Shown piece after piece: positions 35,589 to 47,064 of a stretch of 64,000 bases of DNA. The first letter of the stretch is position 1, and every line of letters starts with the position of its first letter. The stretch spans positions 1,266,001-1,330,000 of the forward strand of contig NZ_CP034766.1 in the NCBI RefSeq assembly GCF_004006015.1, read 5' to 3'. The notes below the pieces were generated by a model. The model ran no database searches. It worked only from the letters and a program-made list of their open reading frames with translations, and was not told the DNA's origin. A program made the position numbers and the translations under genes. This DNA is from Rhodococcus sp. X156. Its GTDB lineage: Bacteria > Actinomycetota > Actinomycetes > Mycobacteriales > Mycobacteriaceae.

Positions 35589-37176
35589 CCGTCTGCTCCG
35601 TGGGCCCTTCCTCGGCGTCCTTGGCGTGCCCGTCGGGGTGGCGGTCGTGCTTGGGCAGCGCCACCAGCACACCGACCGCGGCCAGGGCTGTGGCGATGGC
35701 GGAGGCGAGCGAACCCGCGTGCAACCCGTCCATGAAGGTCGTGCGGACGGTGGCGACCGCTGGGCCCTGGAGCTCGCCGGGCAGCTGCCCGACCACCTCG
35801 AAGGCGGCTATCACCGAGTGCCGCGCGGCGGACACCGCGTCGGCCGGCAGCCCGAGCCCGCCGAGCTCGGTGGCGAGCTTGCCGCCGTAGACCGAGCTGA
35901 GCACCGAGCCGATGACCGCGACCCCCAGGGCCCCGCCCACCTCGCGAGTGGTGTCGTTGATCGCCGAGCCGGCGCCGACCCGCACCGCGGGCAGGGCGCC
36001 CATGATCGCGTCGGTGGCCGGGCCGGTGGTCAGTCCAAGCCCTGCTGCCATCAGCACCATCGCGACGACGATCGGCCCCCAGTAGGGCGCGTCCACCGTG
36101 GTCACCGTGACCAGCAGGAACCCGGAGCTCATCAGCAGCAGACCGGCGGCGACCACCACGGTGGTGCCCCACCGCTTCATCAGCACGATCGCCACCGGCG
36201 ACAGCAGGCCCACCACCACCGCGAAGGGCAGCGTCGCCACCCCGGCCCGCAGGGTGTCGTAGCCGCGTACCGCCTGGAAGTACTGGGTGATCATGAAGAT
36301 GAAGCCGAACAGGCCGAAGTAGGCCATCGCCACAGCCGCGCTGGCCGCCGACACCCGGCGGTTGGCGAACACCCGGACGTCCAGCAGCGGCTGCGACCGG
36401 CGCAGCTCCCACCAGGTGAAGACCACAGAGAGCAGTGCCGCCCCCACGAAGCCGCCGAGGGTGGCCGGCGAGAGCCACCCGTGGTCCGGTGCCTCGATCA
36501 CCGTCCACACCAGCAGCCCGACGGAGGCCACTGACAGCACCGCGCCGACGGCGTCGAACCGGCCCGGGTGGGGGTCGCGCGAGCTGGGCAGCAGCAGCTT
36601 GCCGGCCACCAGCGCCAGCACCACCAGCGGAATGTTCACCAGGAAGATCGAGCTCCAGGAGAAGTGCTTCAGGAGCACCCCGCCGCTGACCGGCCCCACG
36701 GCCACCGCGAGCCCGGACACCGCCGTCCAGATGCCGATCGCGGTGGCCTTCTCCCGGCGGTCGGTGAAGATCGTGGACAGGATGGCCAGCGTGGCCGGGT
36801 AGATCAGGGCTGCCGACACCCCCATCGCCGCCCGTGCGGCGATCAGCTCGCCGGTGGTGGAGGCGTAGGCCGCCCACACCGAGGTGGCGGCGAACAGCAC
36901 CAGGCCCACCTGCAGCACTGGCTTGCGCCCGAAGCGGTCTCCGAGCCCGCCACCGGTGAGCATCAGCCCGGCGAACAGCAGGGTGTAGGCGTCCACCAGC
37001 CACTGCAGGTCGCTGGTGGAGGCCCGCAGCTCGCGGCTCAGCGTGGGGAGCGCGACGTTCACGATGGTGTTGTCCACCAACACGATGAGCACGCTTAGGC
37101 ACAGCACGGCCAGCGCCCACCAGCGGCGTGGGTGCGGGGCAGCGGCGTGGGACGGGTCGAGTCGTGGTGCAGCCAT
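35536..37176 (-). CDS. MFS multidrug exporter, DHA2/EmrB-QacA family
   Basis: Proton-driven efflux pump with 14 predicted spans in 546 residues. Motif A GGGLGDRFGRKP (about 75-86), LVDNTIVNVALPTL in the first span (motif D1 of DHA2), AVGPVSGGVLL (motif C) and a C-terminal hydrophilic tail rich in charged residues. ATG 37176 follows AGGAG. Divergent from a TetR-type gene with two operator-like sequences between them, the usual arrangement for drug-inducible efflux. Substrate not predictable. Confidence 0.92.
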   Translation of the reverse strand: MAAPRLDPSHAAAPHPRRWWALAVLCLSVLIVLVDNTIVNVALPTLSRELRASTSDLQWLVDAYTLLFAGLMLTGGGLGDRFGRKPVLQVGLVLFAATSVWAAYASTTGELIAARAAMGVSAALIYPATLAILSTIFTDRREKATAIGIWTAVSGLAVAVGPVSGGVLLKHFSWSSIFLVNIPLVVLALVAGKLLLPSSRDPHPGRFDAVGAVLSVASVGLLVWTVIEAPDHGWLSPATLGGFVGAALLSVVFTWWELRRSQPLLDVRVFANRRVSAASAAVAMAYFGLFGFIFMITQYFQAVRGYDTLRAGVATLPFAVVVGLLSPVAIVLMKRWGTTVVVAAGLLLMSSGFLLVTVTTVDAPYWGPIVVAMVLMAAGLGLTTGPATDAIMGALPAVRVGAGSAINDTTREVGGALGVAVIGSVLSSVYGGKLATELGGLGLPADAVSAARHSVIAAFEVVGQLPGELQGPAVATVRTTFMDGLHAGSLASAIATALAAVGVLVALPKHDRHPDGHAKDAEEGPTEQTATDAAAQGTRQPATPPS

Positions 37177-37187
37177 CAGGTTCTCCT

Positions 37188-37222
37188 GTAGAACGATGTA
37201 CTACTGATGTGGAACAGTGTTA
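37188..37222. promoter_or_regulatory. Two operator-like sites between the MFS and TetR genes
   Basis: Site 1, GTAGAAC-GAT-GTACTAC (37188-37204), is a palindrome with one mismatch; site 2, around 37209-37222, contains AACAGTGTT. The heptamers GTAGAAC and GTGGAAC recur 21 bases apart, two helical turns. The stretch is AT-richer than its surroundings and abuts the MFS start, as expected for TetR operators. Confidence 0.6.
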
Positions 37223-37334
37223 TCTACGATGGTGGTGCTGGCAAGGGGTAACTTGCGGTCAGTGCTGGCAGTCAGGACAGCGCGCTCGGCCAGCAGGGCG
37301 TGGCACGGCGATCAGCAAGGCCAAGGAGGTACCG

Positions 37335-37934
37335 GTGGCGGGATCCACGCGTCGGGTGCGCACCCCCAGCGGTGACGTGCGGGCTGCGCTGGTGGACGCC
37401 GCCGAGGCGGTGCTGGTGCGAGAGGGTCCCTCCGGCGTGACCGTGCGCGCGGTGGCGACCGAGGCCGGGGTGGCGCCGATGGGTGTCTACAACCGCTTCG
37501 GCGACAAGGAGGGCCTGGAGCGCGAGCTGTTGGTGCGCGGCTTCCACGGGCTGCGTGACGCGGTGGCCCCCCGCGGCGAGGCCGACCCGCTGCAGCGGTT
37601 GCGGTGCTGCGGCGTGCGCTACCGCGAGTTCGCACTGTCGCACCCGCAGCACTACCGCGTCATGTTCGACGCCACCACCGGCGCGGGGTTCGCCTCCGAG
37701 CAGGTGCAGGAGGCGGCCATGGCGGCGTTCGGCGAGCTGGTGGGGCACGTGCAGCACGCCATGGCGCAGCGGGCGATCGCCACCGGTGACGCCGAGGACC
37801 TTGCCAGCCAGATCTGGGCGGCGGTGCACGGGGCGGTGTCGCTGGAGCTGGCCGGGTGCACCGTGGCGGTCGACCCGGAGGCGACCTACGGACGGCTGCT
37901 CGACCTGGTGATCACGGGCCTCACCGCGAGCTGA
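37335..37934 (+). CDS. TetR/AcrR-family transcriptional regulator
   Basis: 199 residues. N-terminal helix-turn-helix: DVRAALVDAAEAVLVREGPSGVTVRAVATEAGVAPMGVYNRFGDKEGLERELL (about 12-65), then a helical ligand-binding domain with the TetR_C_33-like RYREFALSHPQHYRVMFD segment. GTG 37335 has AAGGAGG at five bases. Divergent from the DHA2 exporter, which it probably represses through the sites at 37188-37222; autoregulation likely. Inducer unknown. Confidence 0.9.
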   Translation: MAGSTRRVRTPSGDVRAALVDAAEAVLVREGPSGVTVRAVATEAGVAPMGVYNRFGDKEGLERELLVRGFHGLRDAVAPRGEADPLQRLRCCGVRYREFALSHPQHYRVMFDATTGAGFASEQVQEAAMAAFGELVGHVQHAMAQRAIATGDAEDLASQIWAAVHGAVSLELAGCTVAVDPEATYGRLLDLVITGLTAS

Positions 37935-37945
37935 CGCTCCCGCCT

Positions 37946-38004
37946 GCTTGGTAGCGGTTGCGGACGCGGCGCGGGGCGGGGCGGTTGGTGGTACTTGCAG
38001 ACGC
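37946..38004 (-). repeat. Bipartite intergenic repeat, copy C
   Basis: Both blocks of copy A are present in inverse orientation: GCTTGGTAGCGGTTGC at 37946-37961 and GGTTGGTGGTACTTGCAGAC (plus two bases) at 37983-38004, 21 bases apart. 36 bases upstream of the HTH_42 gene and 12 bases after the TetR stop. Confidence 0.7.
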
Positions 38005-38039
38005 ACCATCCTGTCGGCGTGGCGTGCGACCGTGGACCC

Positions 38040-39131
38040 ATGGCCACGGTGCATAACGTGACGCTGCCGGAGGTGGCGCTGCTGCGGCTGGCGGCGCAGC
38101 GGCTGGTGGGGCCACGTGCTGCCACCGCGGCCGAGGCGGTGCGGTGGATGGGCGCGGTGCAGGCCCAGGACCACCCCGGCTCGCTCACCTCGGTGGCGCT
38201 GCGCACCGCCGCCGGCACCCGCGCCGACGTGGTGGCCGCGCTGGACGCCGGCGAGGTGGTGCGGACCTGGCCCATGCGCGGCACGCTGCACCTGCTGCCC
38301 GCCGAGGACGTGGCCTGGATGCTGCCGCTGCTCACCCCGCGGGTGGTGGCCGCCAGCGCGGGCCGGCGCCGCAGCCTCGGGCTCACCGAGGACGACCTCG
38401 ACCGTGCCGGGCAGCTGGCCGAGCAGGCGCTGGCCGGGGGAGCTGGCCTCGCCCGGAGCGAGCTGTTCGCGGTGTGGGACGACGCCGGTCTGGCCACCCG
38501 CGAGCAGCGCGGTGCGCACCTGCTCGGCTACCTAGCCATGACCGGCACCCTGGTCTTCGGGCCCACCCGGAACGGGCAGCACCTGCTGGTGCTCGCCCGC
38601 GACTGGGTGCGCCGGCCCCGCCGGCTCGAGCGCGAGGAGGCCCTGGGTGAGCTGGCGCTGCGCTACTTCCGCAGCCACGGCCCCGCCACCCCGGCCGACC
38701 TGGGCCGGTGGGCCCACCTGCGGGTGGGCGACCGCCGCACCGGGGTGGAGCTGGCCCGGCCGCACCTGCTCAGCGTCGAGGTGGCGGGCGCCGACGGCGA
38801 CGGCACCGAGCACCTGATGGACCCGCAGACTCCCGAGCGGCTCGCTGCCGCGCGCGAGGAGGCCGAGGGGGTGCTGCTGCTGCCCGGCTTCGACGAGCTG
38901 GTGCTGGGCTACGGCGATCGCCGAGCGCAGCTGGACACCGAGCACGCCGGCCGGGTGGTGCCCGGCGGCAACGGGATGTTCCTGTCCACCGTGGTGAGCG
39001 CCGGGCGCATCGTGGGCACCTGGCGGCGTGCGGGGCGCGGCGCGCAGCAGACCATCAGCGCCACCCCGTTCACCGCCTTCACCCCCGAGGTGGAGTCAGC
39101 GCTGCCCCGGCTGTACGAGCAGCTGCCCTAG
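38040..39131 (+). CDS. Winged-helix DNA-binding domain protein (HTH_42, AlkZ/YcaQ-like)
   Basis: 363 residues. HTH_42 family: LRLAAQRLVGPRAATAAEAVRWMGAVQAQDHPGSLTSVALR, VVRTWPMRGTLHLLPAEDVAWMLPLLTPR (conserved TWPMRGTLH), LLGYLAMTGTLVFGP winged helix, LRYFRSHGPATPADLGRWA, and GFDELVLGYGDR near the C-terminus, the motif corresponding to the catalytic QxQ/Asp region of AlkZ-type DNA glycosylases. Some relatives excise bulky or crosslinked bases; whether this one does is unproven. ATG 38040 chosen; the in-frame ATG 15 codons upstream lies within the repeat spacer. Confidence 0.85.
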   Translation: MATVHNVTLPEVALLRLAAQRLVGPRAATAAEAVRWMGAVQAQDHPGSLTSVALRTAAGTRADVVAALDAGEVVRTWPMRGTLHLLPAEDVAWMLPLLTPRVVAASAGRRRSLGLTEDDLDRAGQLAEQALAGGAGLARSELFAVWDDAGLATREQRGAHLLGYLAMTGTLVFGPTRNGQHLLVLARDWVRRPRRLEREEALGELALRYFRSHGPATPADLGRWAHLRVGDRRTGVELARPHLLSVEVAGADGDGTEHLMDPQTPERLAAAREEAEGVLLLPGFDELVLGYGDRRAQLDTEHAGRVVPGGNGMFLSTVVSAGRIVGTWRRAGRGAQQTISATPFTAFTPEVESALPRLYEQLP

Positions 39132-39138
39132 CCGGCGG

Positions 39139-39807
39139 TCACCAGCCGCGAGCGCGCCACTCGCCCAGCTGCGGACGCTCGATGCCCAGGTTGGTGTCGC
39201 GCCCGTGGCCGGGGTAGACGACGGTGTCGTCGGGCAGCGTCCCGAAGACGCGCTCCTCCAGGTCGTCCATCAGCTGGCCGAAGTCCTCCGGGTTCTGCGT
39301 CTTTCCCGGCCCGCCCGGGAACAGGCTGTCGCCGGTGAAGAGGTGCTTCTGCTCGCCGGCGCGCAGCAGCAGGGCCACCGAGCCAGGCGTGTGGCCGCGC
39401 AGGTGGATTACCTCCAGCCGCAGCTCACCCACCTCGACGGTGTCGCCTTGGGCGAGCTCGCGGTCCGGGACCACCGGCAGCGGGGCGGCGTCCAGCGCGT
39501 GCGCGGCGGTGGGGGAGCCGGTGCCGCCGACCACGTCGGCCAGGGCCTGCCAGTGGTCAGGGTGCTGGTGGGTGGTCACCACCAGCGACAGCTCGGGGGC
39601 CTGCTCGTCGAGCAGCTCGGTGAGGCGGTCGGCGTCGTTCGCGGCGTCGATGAGCAAGGACTTGCCGGTGGAATGGCACACCACCAGGTAGGCGTTGTTG
39701 TCCATCGGGCCCACCGACACCTTGGTGAGGGTCCCGCCGGGAAAGTCCTTGCGCTGCGCGGCCCCACCCGGGGTCACCGAGCCTGTGTAGTGCGCGTCAA
39801 CCTGCAT
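39139..39807 (-). CDS. Metallo-beta-lactamase-fold hydrolase (glyoxalase II-like)
   Basis: 222 residues. Zinc motif TTHQHPDH (HxHxDH), a second His in HLRGHTPGSVALLL, Asp in LFTGDSLFPGGPGKT, and a final His in VVYPGHGRDTNLGIERPQLGEWRARGW: a complete two-metal site. The family includes glyoxalase II and related thioesterases. Position directly upstream of uvrA and divergent from it matches mycobacterial Rv1637c. ATG 39807; TAACGT at 39816-39821 on the minus strand, eight bases upstream, suggests a leaderless transcript. Confidence 0.88.
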   Translation of the reverse strand: MQVDAHYTGSVTPGGAAQRKDFPGGTLTKVSVGPMDNNAYLVVCHSTGKSLLIDAANDADRLTELLDEQAPELSLVVTTHQHPDHWQALADVVGGTGSPTAAHALDAAPLPVVPDRELAQGDTVEVGELRLEVIHLRGHTPGSVALLLRAGEQKHLFTGDSLFPGGPGKTQNPEDFGQLMDDLEERVFGTLPDDTVVYPGHGRDTNLGIERPQLGEWRARGW

Positions 39808-39901
39808 GGTGCACAACGTTACCGGCGTCACGTCCAGACTGGGAGAGCGACTGGCCGCCCGGTTCTTGTCGGGGCGCCGACCTACCATGGAGGAGAGCGC
39901 G

Positions 39902-39966
39902 ACATCCGGCCACACCGGTCGCATATCGGATGTGGTCACCTCGTGGCGGATGTTGGCCACACTCGG
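39902..39966. promoter_or_regulatory. Repeated CGGATGT motifs between the MBL gene and uvrA
   Basis: ACATCCG at 39902-39908 and CGGATGT at 39927-39933 and 39947-39953: one inverted and one direct copy (20-base period for the direct pair, with similar following bases). They lie in the shared 228-base upstream region of two divergent genes and may bind a regulator. A mycobacterial-type SOS box was not seen. Confidence 0.35.
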
Positions 39967-40011
39967 TGCACCGCGGTGTGCTGCCGGGTGTGCGGTGGTG
40001 CGCAGGGGAAC

Positions 40012-40017
40012 TAGTGC
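40012..40017 (+). promoter_or_regulatory. Candidate -10 element of uvrA
   Basis: TAGTGC at 40012-40017; transcription would start about 12 bases before the GTG at 40036, leaving just room for the GAAGGG ribosome-binding site. Confidence 0.4.
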
Positions 40018-40035
40018 GTGATGAAGGGATCTGGA

Positions 40036-42957
<2,922 letters not shown>

Positions 42958-42995
42958 CCCACCGACGGGTGGAACCTCCCTCAGACCAGGACGAC

Positions 42996-43001
42996 TAGAT
43001 T
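42996..43001 (+). promoter_or_regulatory. -10 element of deaD (near-leaderless)
   Basis: TAGATT at 42996-43001, nine bases before ATG 43011, in a locally AT-richer stretch after uvrA. Confidence 0.5.
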
Positions 43002-43010
43002 TGACGACTG

Positions 43011-44945
43011 ATGACTCACGACGACACGACTGACCGCGACATGACCGACCGCCAGACCGCAGGCCCCGAGACTGCAGGGCCCGACACAGCGGGCCCCGAG
43101 GCTGCAGCCACCCAGGCTGCAGGGCCCGACACAGCGGGTCCCCAGAGTGCGGCGCCGTCCACCACGGACCGGCCCGCCCCCACCACGGAGACCGCCGAGC
43201 CCGAGGGGACCCCGCCTGTCTCCTTCGCCGACCTCGGCATCGACGAGCGGGTGCTGCGCGCCCTCACCGACGTCGGGTACGAGAGCCCGTCGCCGATCCA
43301 GGCCGCCACCATCCCCGCCCTGCTGCAGGGCCGGCACGTGGTGGGCCTGGCGCAGACCGGAACGGGCAAGACCGCGGCCTTCGCGGTGCCCATCCTGTCC
43401 CGCATCGACCTGAGCCAGAAGACGCCGCAGGCGCTGATCCTGGCGCCCACCCGCGAGCTCGCGCTGCAGGTGGCCGAGGCCGTGAGCTCCTACTCCCGCC
43501 ACCTGCCGGGTCTGCACGTGCTGCCCATCTACGGTGGCCAGAGCTACGGCGTGCAGCTGGCCGGGCTGCGCCGCGGCGCGCACGTGGTGGTGGGCACGCC
43601 CGGTCGCGTCATCGACCACCTCAACAAGGGCACCCTGGACCTGCGCGAGCTGCGCTTCCTGGTGCTCGACGAGGCCGACGAGATGCTGGCGATGGGCTTC
43701 CAGGAGGACGTCGAGACCATCCTCGCCGACACCCCGGACGACAAGCAGGTCGCGCTGTTCTCCGCGACCATGCCCAGCCAGATCCGGCGGATCTCCAAGC
43801 GCTACCTCACCAACGCGCAGGAGATCACCGTCACCAACCGCACGGTGACCGCGGCCAACACCCGCCAGCGCTACATCCAGGTCGCCGGGAACCGCAAGCT
43901 CGACGCCCTCACCCGGGTGCTCGAGGTGGAGACGTTCGAGGCGATGATCGTGTTCGTCCGCACCAAGCAGGCCACCGAGGAGCTGGCCGAGCGGCTGCGG
44001 GCGCGCGGGTTCTCCGCCGCCGCCATCAACGGCGACATCGCCCAGGCGCAGCGCGAGCGCACGGTGAGCCAGCTCAAGAGCGGGGACCTGGACATCCTGG
44101 TGGCCACCGACGTCGCCGCCCGCGGGCTCGACGTGGAGCGCATCAGCCACGTGGTGAACTACGACATCCCGCACGACACCGAGTCCTACGTGCACCGCAT
44201 CGGCCGCACTGGCCGCGCGGGCCGCTCCGGTGACGCGCTGCTGTTCGTCACCTCGCGAGAGCGCCACCTGCTGCGGGCCATCGAGAAGGCCACCCGCCAG
44301 CCCATCACCGAGATGGCGCTGCCGACGGTGGACGACGTCAACTCCACCCGGGTGAGCAAGTTCGCCGACGCCATCACCGCCAGCCTCGACTCCGCGGAGA
44401 TGACCCTGTTCCGCCGCCTGGTGGAGGACTACGAGCGCGAGCACGAGGACGTCACCCTGCTGGACGTCGCGGCCGCGCTGGCCGTGATGACCCAGGACGG
44501 GGAGAGCTTCCTGCTCAAGCCGGAACCGCCCCGCAAGGAGCGCGAGCGCCACGACAAGGAGCGTGCCGCCCGCACCGGGGGCAAGGAGGCCGGTGGCTTC
44601 CGGGAGCGCGGTGAGCACAAGGAGCGCGGCTCCCGGGGGCCCGCGCGCTCGCAGGCGGGCGGGCCGATGGCCACCTACCGCATCCGGGTGGGGCGCCGGC
44701 ACAAGATCTCGCCCGGGTCGATCGTCGGAGCCATCGCCAACGAGGGCGGGCTCACCCGGGCCGACTTCGGCCACATCGACATCCAGGGCGACCACAGCCT
44801 GGTGGAGCTGCCGGCCAACCTGGCCGACGACTTCTTCGAGCGGCTGCGGCGCACCCGCATCTCCGGCCAGCTCATCGGCCTCACCCGCGAGGAGGGCGAG
44901 AGCCCCCGCCGCGGCGGGGCCCGCAAGGACCACCACCGCAGCTGA
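43011..44945 (+). CDS. deaD: DEAD-box RNA helicase with DbpA-type RNA-binding domain
   Basis: ATP-dependent RNA unwinding in ribosome assembly and RNA decay. 644 residues: an N-terminal low-complexity segment with repeats of AGPxTAGP (about 17-50), Q-motif FADLGIDERVLRAL...SPIQAATIP, motif I AQTGTGKT, Ia PTRELALQ, II DEAD (VLDEADEML), III SAT, IV-VI (VFVRTKQATEEL, TDVAARGLDV, HRIGRTGRAGR), a helical dimerisation region, a basic Arg/Lys/Gly linker and a C-terminal RRM-like DbpA domain (about 552-625, TYRIRVGRRHKISPGSIVGAIANEGGL). This matches CsdA/DeaD. Followed by a strong bidirectional terminator. Confidence 0.95.
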   Translation: MTHDDTTDRDMTDRQTAGPETAGPDTAGPEAAATQAAGPDTAGPQSAAPSTTDRPAPTTETAEPEGTPPVSFADLGIDERVLRALTDVGYESPSPIQAATIPALLQGRHVVGLAQTGTGKTAAFAVPILSRIDLSQKTPQALILAPTRELALQVAEAVSSYSRHLPGLHVLPIYGGQSYGVQLAGLRRGAHVVVGTPGRVIDHLNKGTLDLRELRFLVLDEADEMLAMGFQEDVETILADTPDDKQVALFSATMPSQIRRISKRYLTNAQEITVTNRTVTAANTRQRYIQVAGNRKLDALTRVLEVETFEAMIVFVRTKQATEELAERLRARGFSAAAINGDIAQAQRERTVSQLKSGDLDILVATDVAARGLDVERISHVVNYDIPHDTESYVHRIGRTGRAGRSGDALLFVTSRERHLLRAIEKATRQPITEMALPTVDDVNSTRVSKFADAITASLDSAEMTLFRRLVEDYEREHEDVTLLDVAAALAVMTQDGESFLLKPEPPRKERERHDKERAARTGGKEAGGFRERGEHKERGSRGPARSQAGGPMATYRIRVGRRHKISPGSIVGAIANEGGLTRADFGHIDIQGDHSLVELPANLADDFFERLRRTRISGQLIGLTREEGESPRRGGARKDHHRS

Positions 44946-44953
44946 GCCAGACC

Positions 44954-44990
44954 GACTGAGCCGGGCCCCCGTGGGGAGCCCGGCTCAGTC
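44954..44990. terminator. Bidirectional terminator between deaD and the DUF1844 gene
   Basis: 13-bp perfect stem (GACTGAGCCGGGC at 44954-44966 with 44978-44990; a further C-G pair outside) and an inner CCCC-GT-GGGG, so the whole hairpin is almost continuous. Confidence 0.8.
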
Positions 44991-45032
44991 GTGCGTGTCG
45001 TTCGGCAGTGCGGGTCGAGCGGTGCCAGCCCG

Positions 45033-45386
45033 TCAGTAGACGGGGCCGGTGTACTTCTCGCCGGGGCCCATGCCCGGCTCGTCCGGGTGGACGGACTCCT
45101 CGCGGAAGGCCCGCTGCAGCGCCTGCAGGCCGTCGCGCAGCGGTCCGGCGTGCGGGCCCAGGTACTCCACCGACGAGGTGATCAGCCCGGCCAGTGCGGT
45201 GATCAGGCGGCGGGCCTCGTCCAGGTCGCGGTGCGGGCTGGACGAGGGGGTCTCGTGGGACAGGCCGAGCTTCTCCGCGGCCGAGCTCATCAGCATCACC
45301 GCAGCGCGGCTGATCACCTCCACCGCGGGGACCTCGGCCAGCTCTCGGGTGTCTGGTTCGGCAGGGATGTGCGGGTCATCGGTCAT
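45033..45386 (-). CDS. DUF1844 protein
   Basis: 117 residues, cytosolic, helical: VPAVEVISRAAVMLMSSAAEKLGL, then ARRLITALAGLITSSVEYLGPHAGPLRDGLQALQRAFREES, the DUF1844 core, and a GMGPGEKYTGPVY tail. Function unknown; in many actinobacteria the gene lies beside infC in this divergent orientation. Its ATG is only seven bases from the candidate -10 of the infC transcript (TAGCCT, 45393-45398), so the two promoters overlap and may be mutually exclusive. Confidence 0.85.
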   Translation of the reverse strand: MTDDPHIPAEPDTRELAEVPAVEVISRAAVMLMSSAAEKLGLSHETPSSSPHRDLDEARRLITALAGLITSSVEYLGPHAGPLRDGLQALQRAFREESVHPDEPGMGPGEKYTGPVY

Positions 45387-45392
45387 GACTGG

Positions 45393-45643
45393 TAGCCTTG
45401 CACCTACGACCGCCCCCGGTTCGCCGGGGGCAGCAAGTGGAGCCCCGCTCCCACCTCCACATCCCTCGGGTGTGCAGGTCCGGTCCGGCTCGTCCTCGCG
45501 ACGAGCTTTGGCGCCCCGCCAGGGGTGTCAGGATCGGTCGGCAACGGGCCCCTGCACGTCCTCCTCCGAGGGCGTCCTGGGGCCTTCGTCGTGGAGAGCC
45601 CGGTTCTGCGGTCATGGACAGAATGCCGAACCTAGGAGGCCCC
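45393..45643 (+). promoter_or_regulatory. infC-rpmI-rplT promoter and structured 5-prime leader
   Basis: TAGCCT at 45393-45398 is a candidate -10. The following leader of about 240 bases contains two strong hairpins: GCCCCCGG-TTCG-CCGGGGGC (45412-45431) and GCTCGTC-ctcgc-GACGAGC followed by TTT (45488-45509), the latter resembling an intrinsic terminator. The length and structure suggest autoregulation by L20 or IF3 through attenuation, as is known for this operon in other bacteria by different leaders. Confidence 0.5.
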
Positions 45644-46315
45644 ATCAGCGCTGAGACCCGCATCAACGATCGCATCCGTGTTCCCGAAGTGCGGCTCGTA
45701 GGGCCCAACGGGGAACAGGTGGGGATCGTGCGCGTGGAAGATGCACTCCGCCTGGCCGTGGAGTCCGACCTCGACCTGGTCGAGGTCGCCCCCGAGGCCC
45801 GCCCGCCGGTCTGCAAGCTCATGGACTACGGCAAGTTCAAGTACGAGAACGCGCAGAAGCAGCGCGAGTCGCGCAAGAACCAGCAGATGACCGTGGTCAA
45901 GGAGCAGAAGCTCCGGCCCAAGATCGACTCGCACGACTACGAGACCAAGAAGCGCAACGTGGTGCGCTTCCTCGAGGCCGGCCACAAGGTCAAGGTCACC
46001 ATCATGTTCCGTGGCCGCGAGCAGTCCCGCCCCGAGCTGGGCTTCCGGCTGCTGCAGCGCCTCGGTGCCGACGTCGCCGACCTCGGCTTCGTGGAGACCT
46101 CGGCCAAGCAGGACGGCCGCAACATGACCATGGTGCTGGCCCCGCACAAGGGCGCCAAGACCAGGGTCAAGGCGCAGCAGAGCGCGGAGGCACCGCCGGC
46201 CCAGTCCGCGGCGGCCCAGGCCGCCGCGGCCACCCCTGCCGCGCCGGCCCCGGCCGAGCGGGCGCCTGCGAGCACCCCCCAGCCCGCACCGACCGAGCAG
46301 GGATCCACGTCCTAG
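45644..46315 (+). CDS. infC: Translation initiation factor IF-3 (ATC start)
   Basis: Keeps ribosomal subunits apart and checks start-codon pairing. 223 residues: N-domain [35 protein letters not shown] (1-75), linker with [21 protein letters not shown]-domain [43 protein letters not shown], and an Ala/Pro-rich C-terminal tail of about 45 residues. I place the start at ATC 45644 because AGGAGG (45634-45639) stands four bases before it and lies inside any product begun at the ATG codons 45614 or 45623, which lack ribosome-binding sites. infC is the classical gene with non-canonical AUU/AUC starts used for autoregulation. Confidence 0.9.
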   Translation: MSAETRINDRIRVPEVRLVGPNGEQVGIVRVEDALRLAVESDLDLVEVAPEARPPVCKLMDYGKFKYENAQKQRESRKNQQMTVVKEQKLRPKIDSHDYETKKRNVVRFLEAGHKVKVTIMFRGREQSRPELGFRLLQRLGADVADLGFVETSAKQDGRNMTMVLAPHKGAKTRVKAQQSAEAPPAQSAAAQAAAATPAAPAPAERAPASTPQPAPTEQGSTS

Positions 46316-46376
46316 TCAGCCCACGCTGACGACGACGCCCGCCACTACGCTCACAACCAATAGTTGAGGACGACAC

Positions 46377-46571
46377 ATGCCCAAGATGAAGACCCACAAA
46401 GGCACCGCCAAGCGCATCAAGGTGACCGGCGCCGGCAAGCTCATGCGTGAGCAGGCCAACCGCCGCCACCTGCTGGAGCACAAGCCCACCAAGCGCACGC
46501 GTCGCCTCGACGGGGACACCGCTGTCGCCAAGAGCGACCAGGGCCGCATCAAGCGCCTCCTGGGCATGTGA
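46377..46571 (+). CDS. rpmI: 50S ribosomal protein L35
   Basis: 64 residues, very basic: [38 protein letters not shown] and [11 protein letters not shown] are the L35 hallmark. TTGAGGACGA precedes ATG 46377. Second gene of infC-rpmI-rplT; a 103-base gap with no gene separates it from rplT. Confidence 0.96.
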   Translation: MPKMKTHKGTAKRIKVTGAGKLMREQANRRHLLEHKPTKRTRRLDGDTAVAKSDQGRIKRLLGM

Positions 46572-46674
46572 CCTGCCCTTCCCAGTGACGGCCCCGGCCC
46601 GCACCCCGCGGCGCTGAGGCCTCTCCCGCACACCCGGGCGGATCCTCGCCCCCGAGATCGACAGGACTTACCCA

Positions 46675-47064
46675 GTGGCACGCGTGAAGAGGGCAGTCAA
46701 CGCCCAGAAGAAGCGTCGTACGACGCTCGAGTCGGCCTCCGGCTACCGCGGACAGCGCTCGCGCCTGTACCGCAAGGCCAAGGAGCAGATGCTCCACTCG
46801 ATGACCTACGCCTACCGCGACCGCCGTGCGCGCAAGGGCGAGTTCCGCAAGCTGTGGATCCAGCGCATCAACGCTGCGGCCCGCGCGAACGGGATGACCT
46901 ACAACCGCTTCATCCAGGGTCTCAAGGCCTCGGGCCTGGAGGTCGACCGCAAGGTGCTGGCCGACATGGCCGTCGCTGACCCGGCCGCCTTCGCCACCCT
47001 GGTGGAGCTGGCCAAGGCGCACGTCCCCGCCGACGTGAACGCACCCAAGGAGAGCGCGGCCTGA
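46675..47064 (+). CDS. rplT: 50S ribosomal protein L20
   Basis: 129 residues: [102 protein letters not shown]. Binds 23S rRNA early in 50S assembly and is the known autoregulator of this operon in several bacteria. GTG 46675. Its TGA overlaps a CTG that may start tsnR. Confidence 0.96.
   Translation: MARVKRAVNAQKKRRTTLESASGYRGQRSRLYRKAKEQMLHSMTYAYRDRRARKGEFRKLWIQRINAAARANGMTYNRFIQGLKASGLEVDRKVLADMAVADPAAFATLVELAKAHVPADVNAPKESAA

Noticed and set aside
39808..40035. SOS (LexA) box upstream of uvrA
   Set aside because: No match to the TCGAAC-N4-GTTCGA consensus; same for the uvrB upstream region.
43072..43145. Tandem repeat at the deaD 5-prime end as a regulatory element
   Set aside because: It is in frame and encodes the AGPxTAGP low-complexity head of the helicase; imperfect and best explained as protein-coding.
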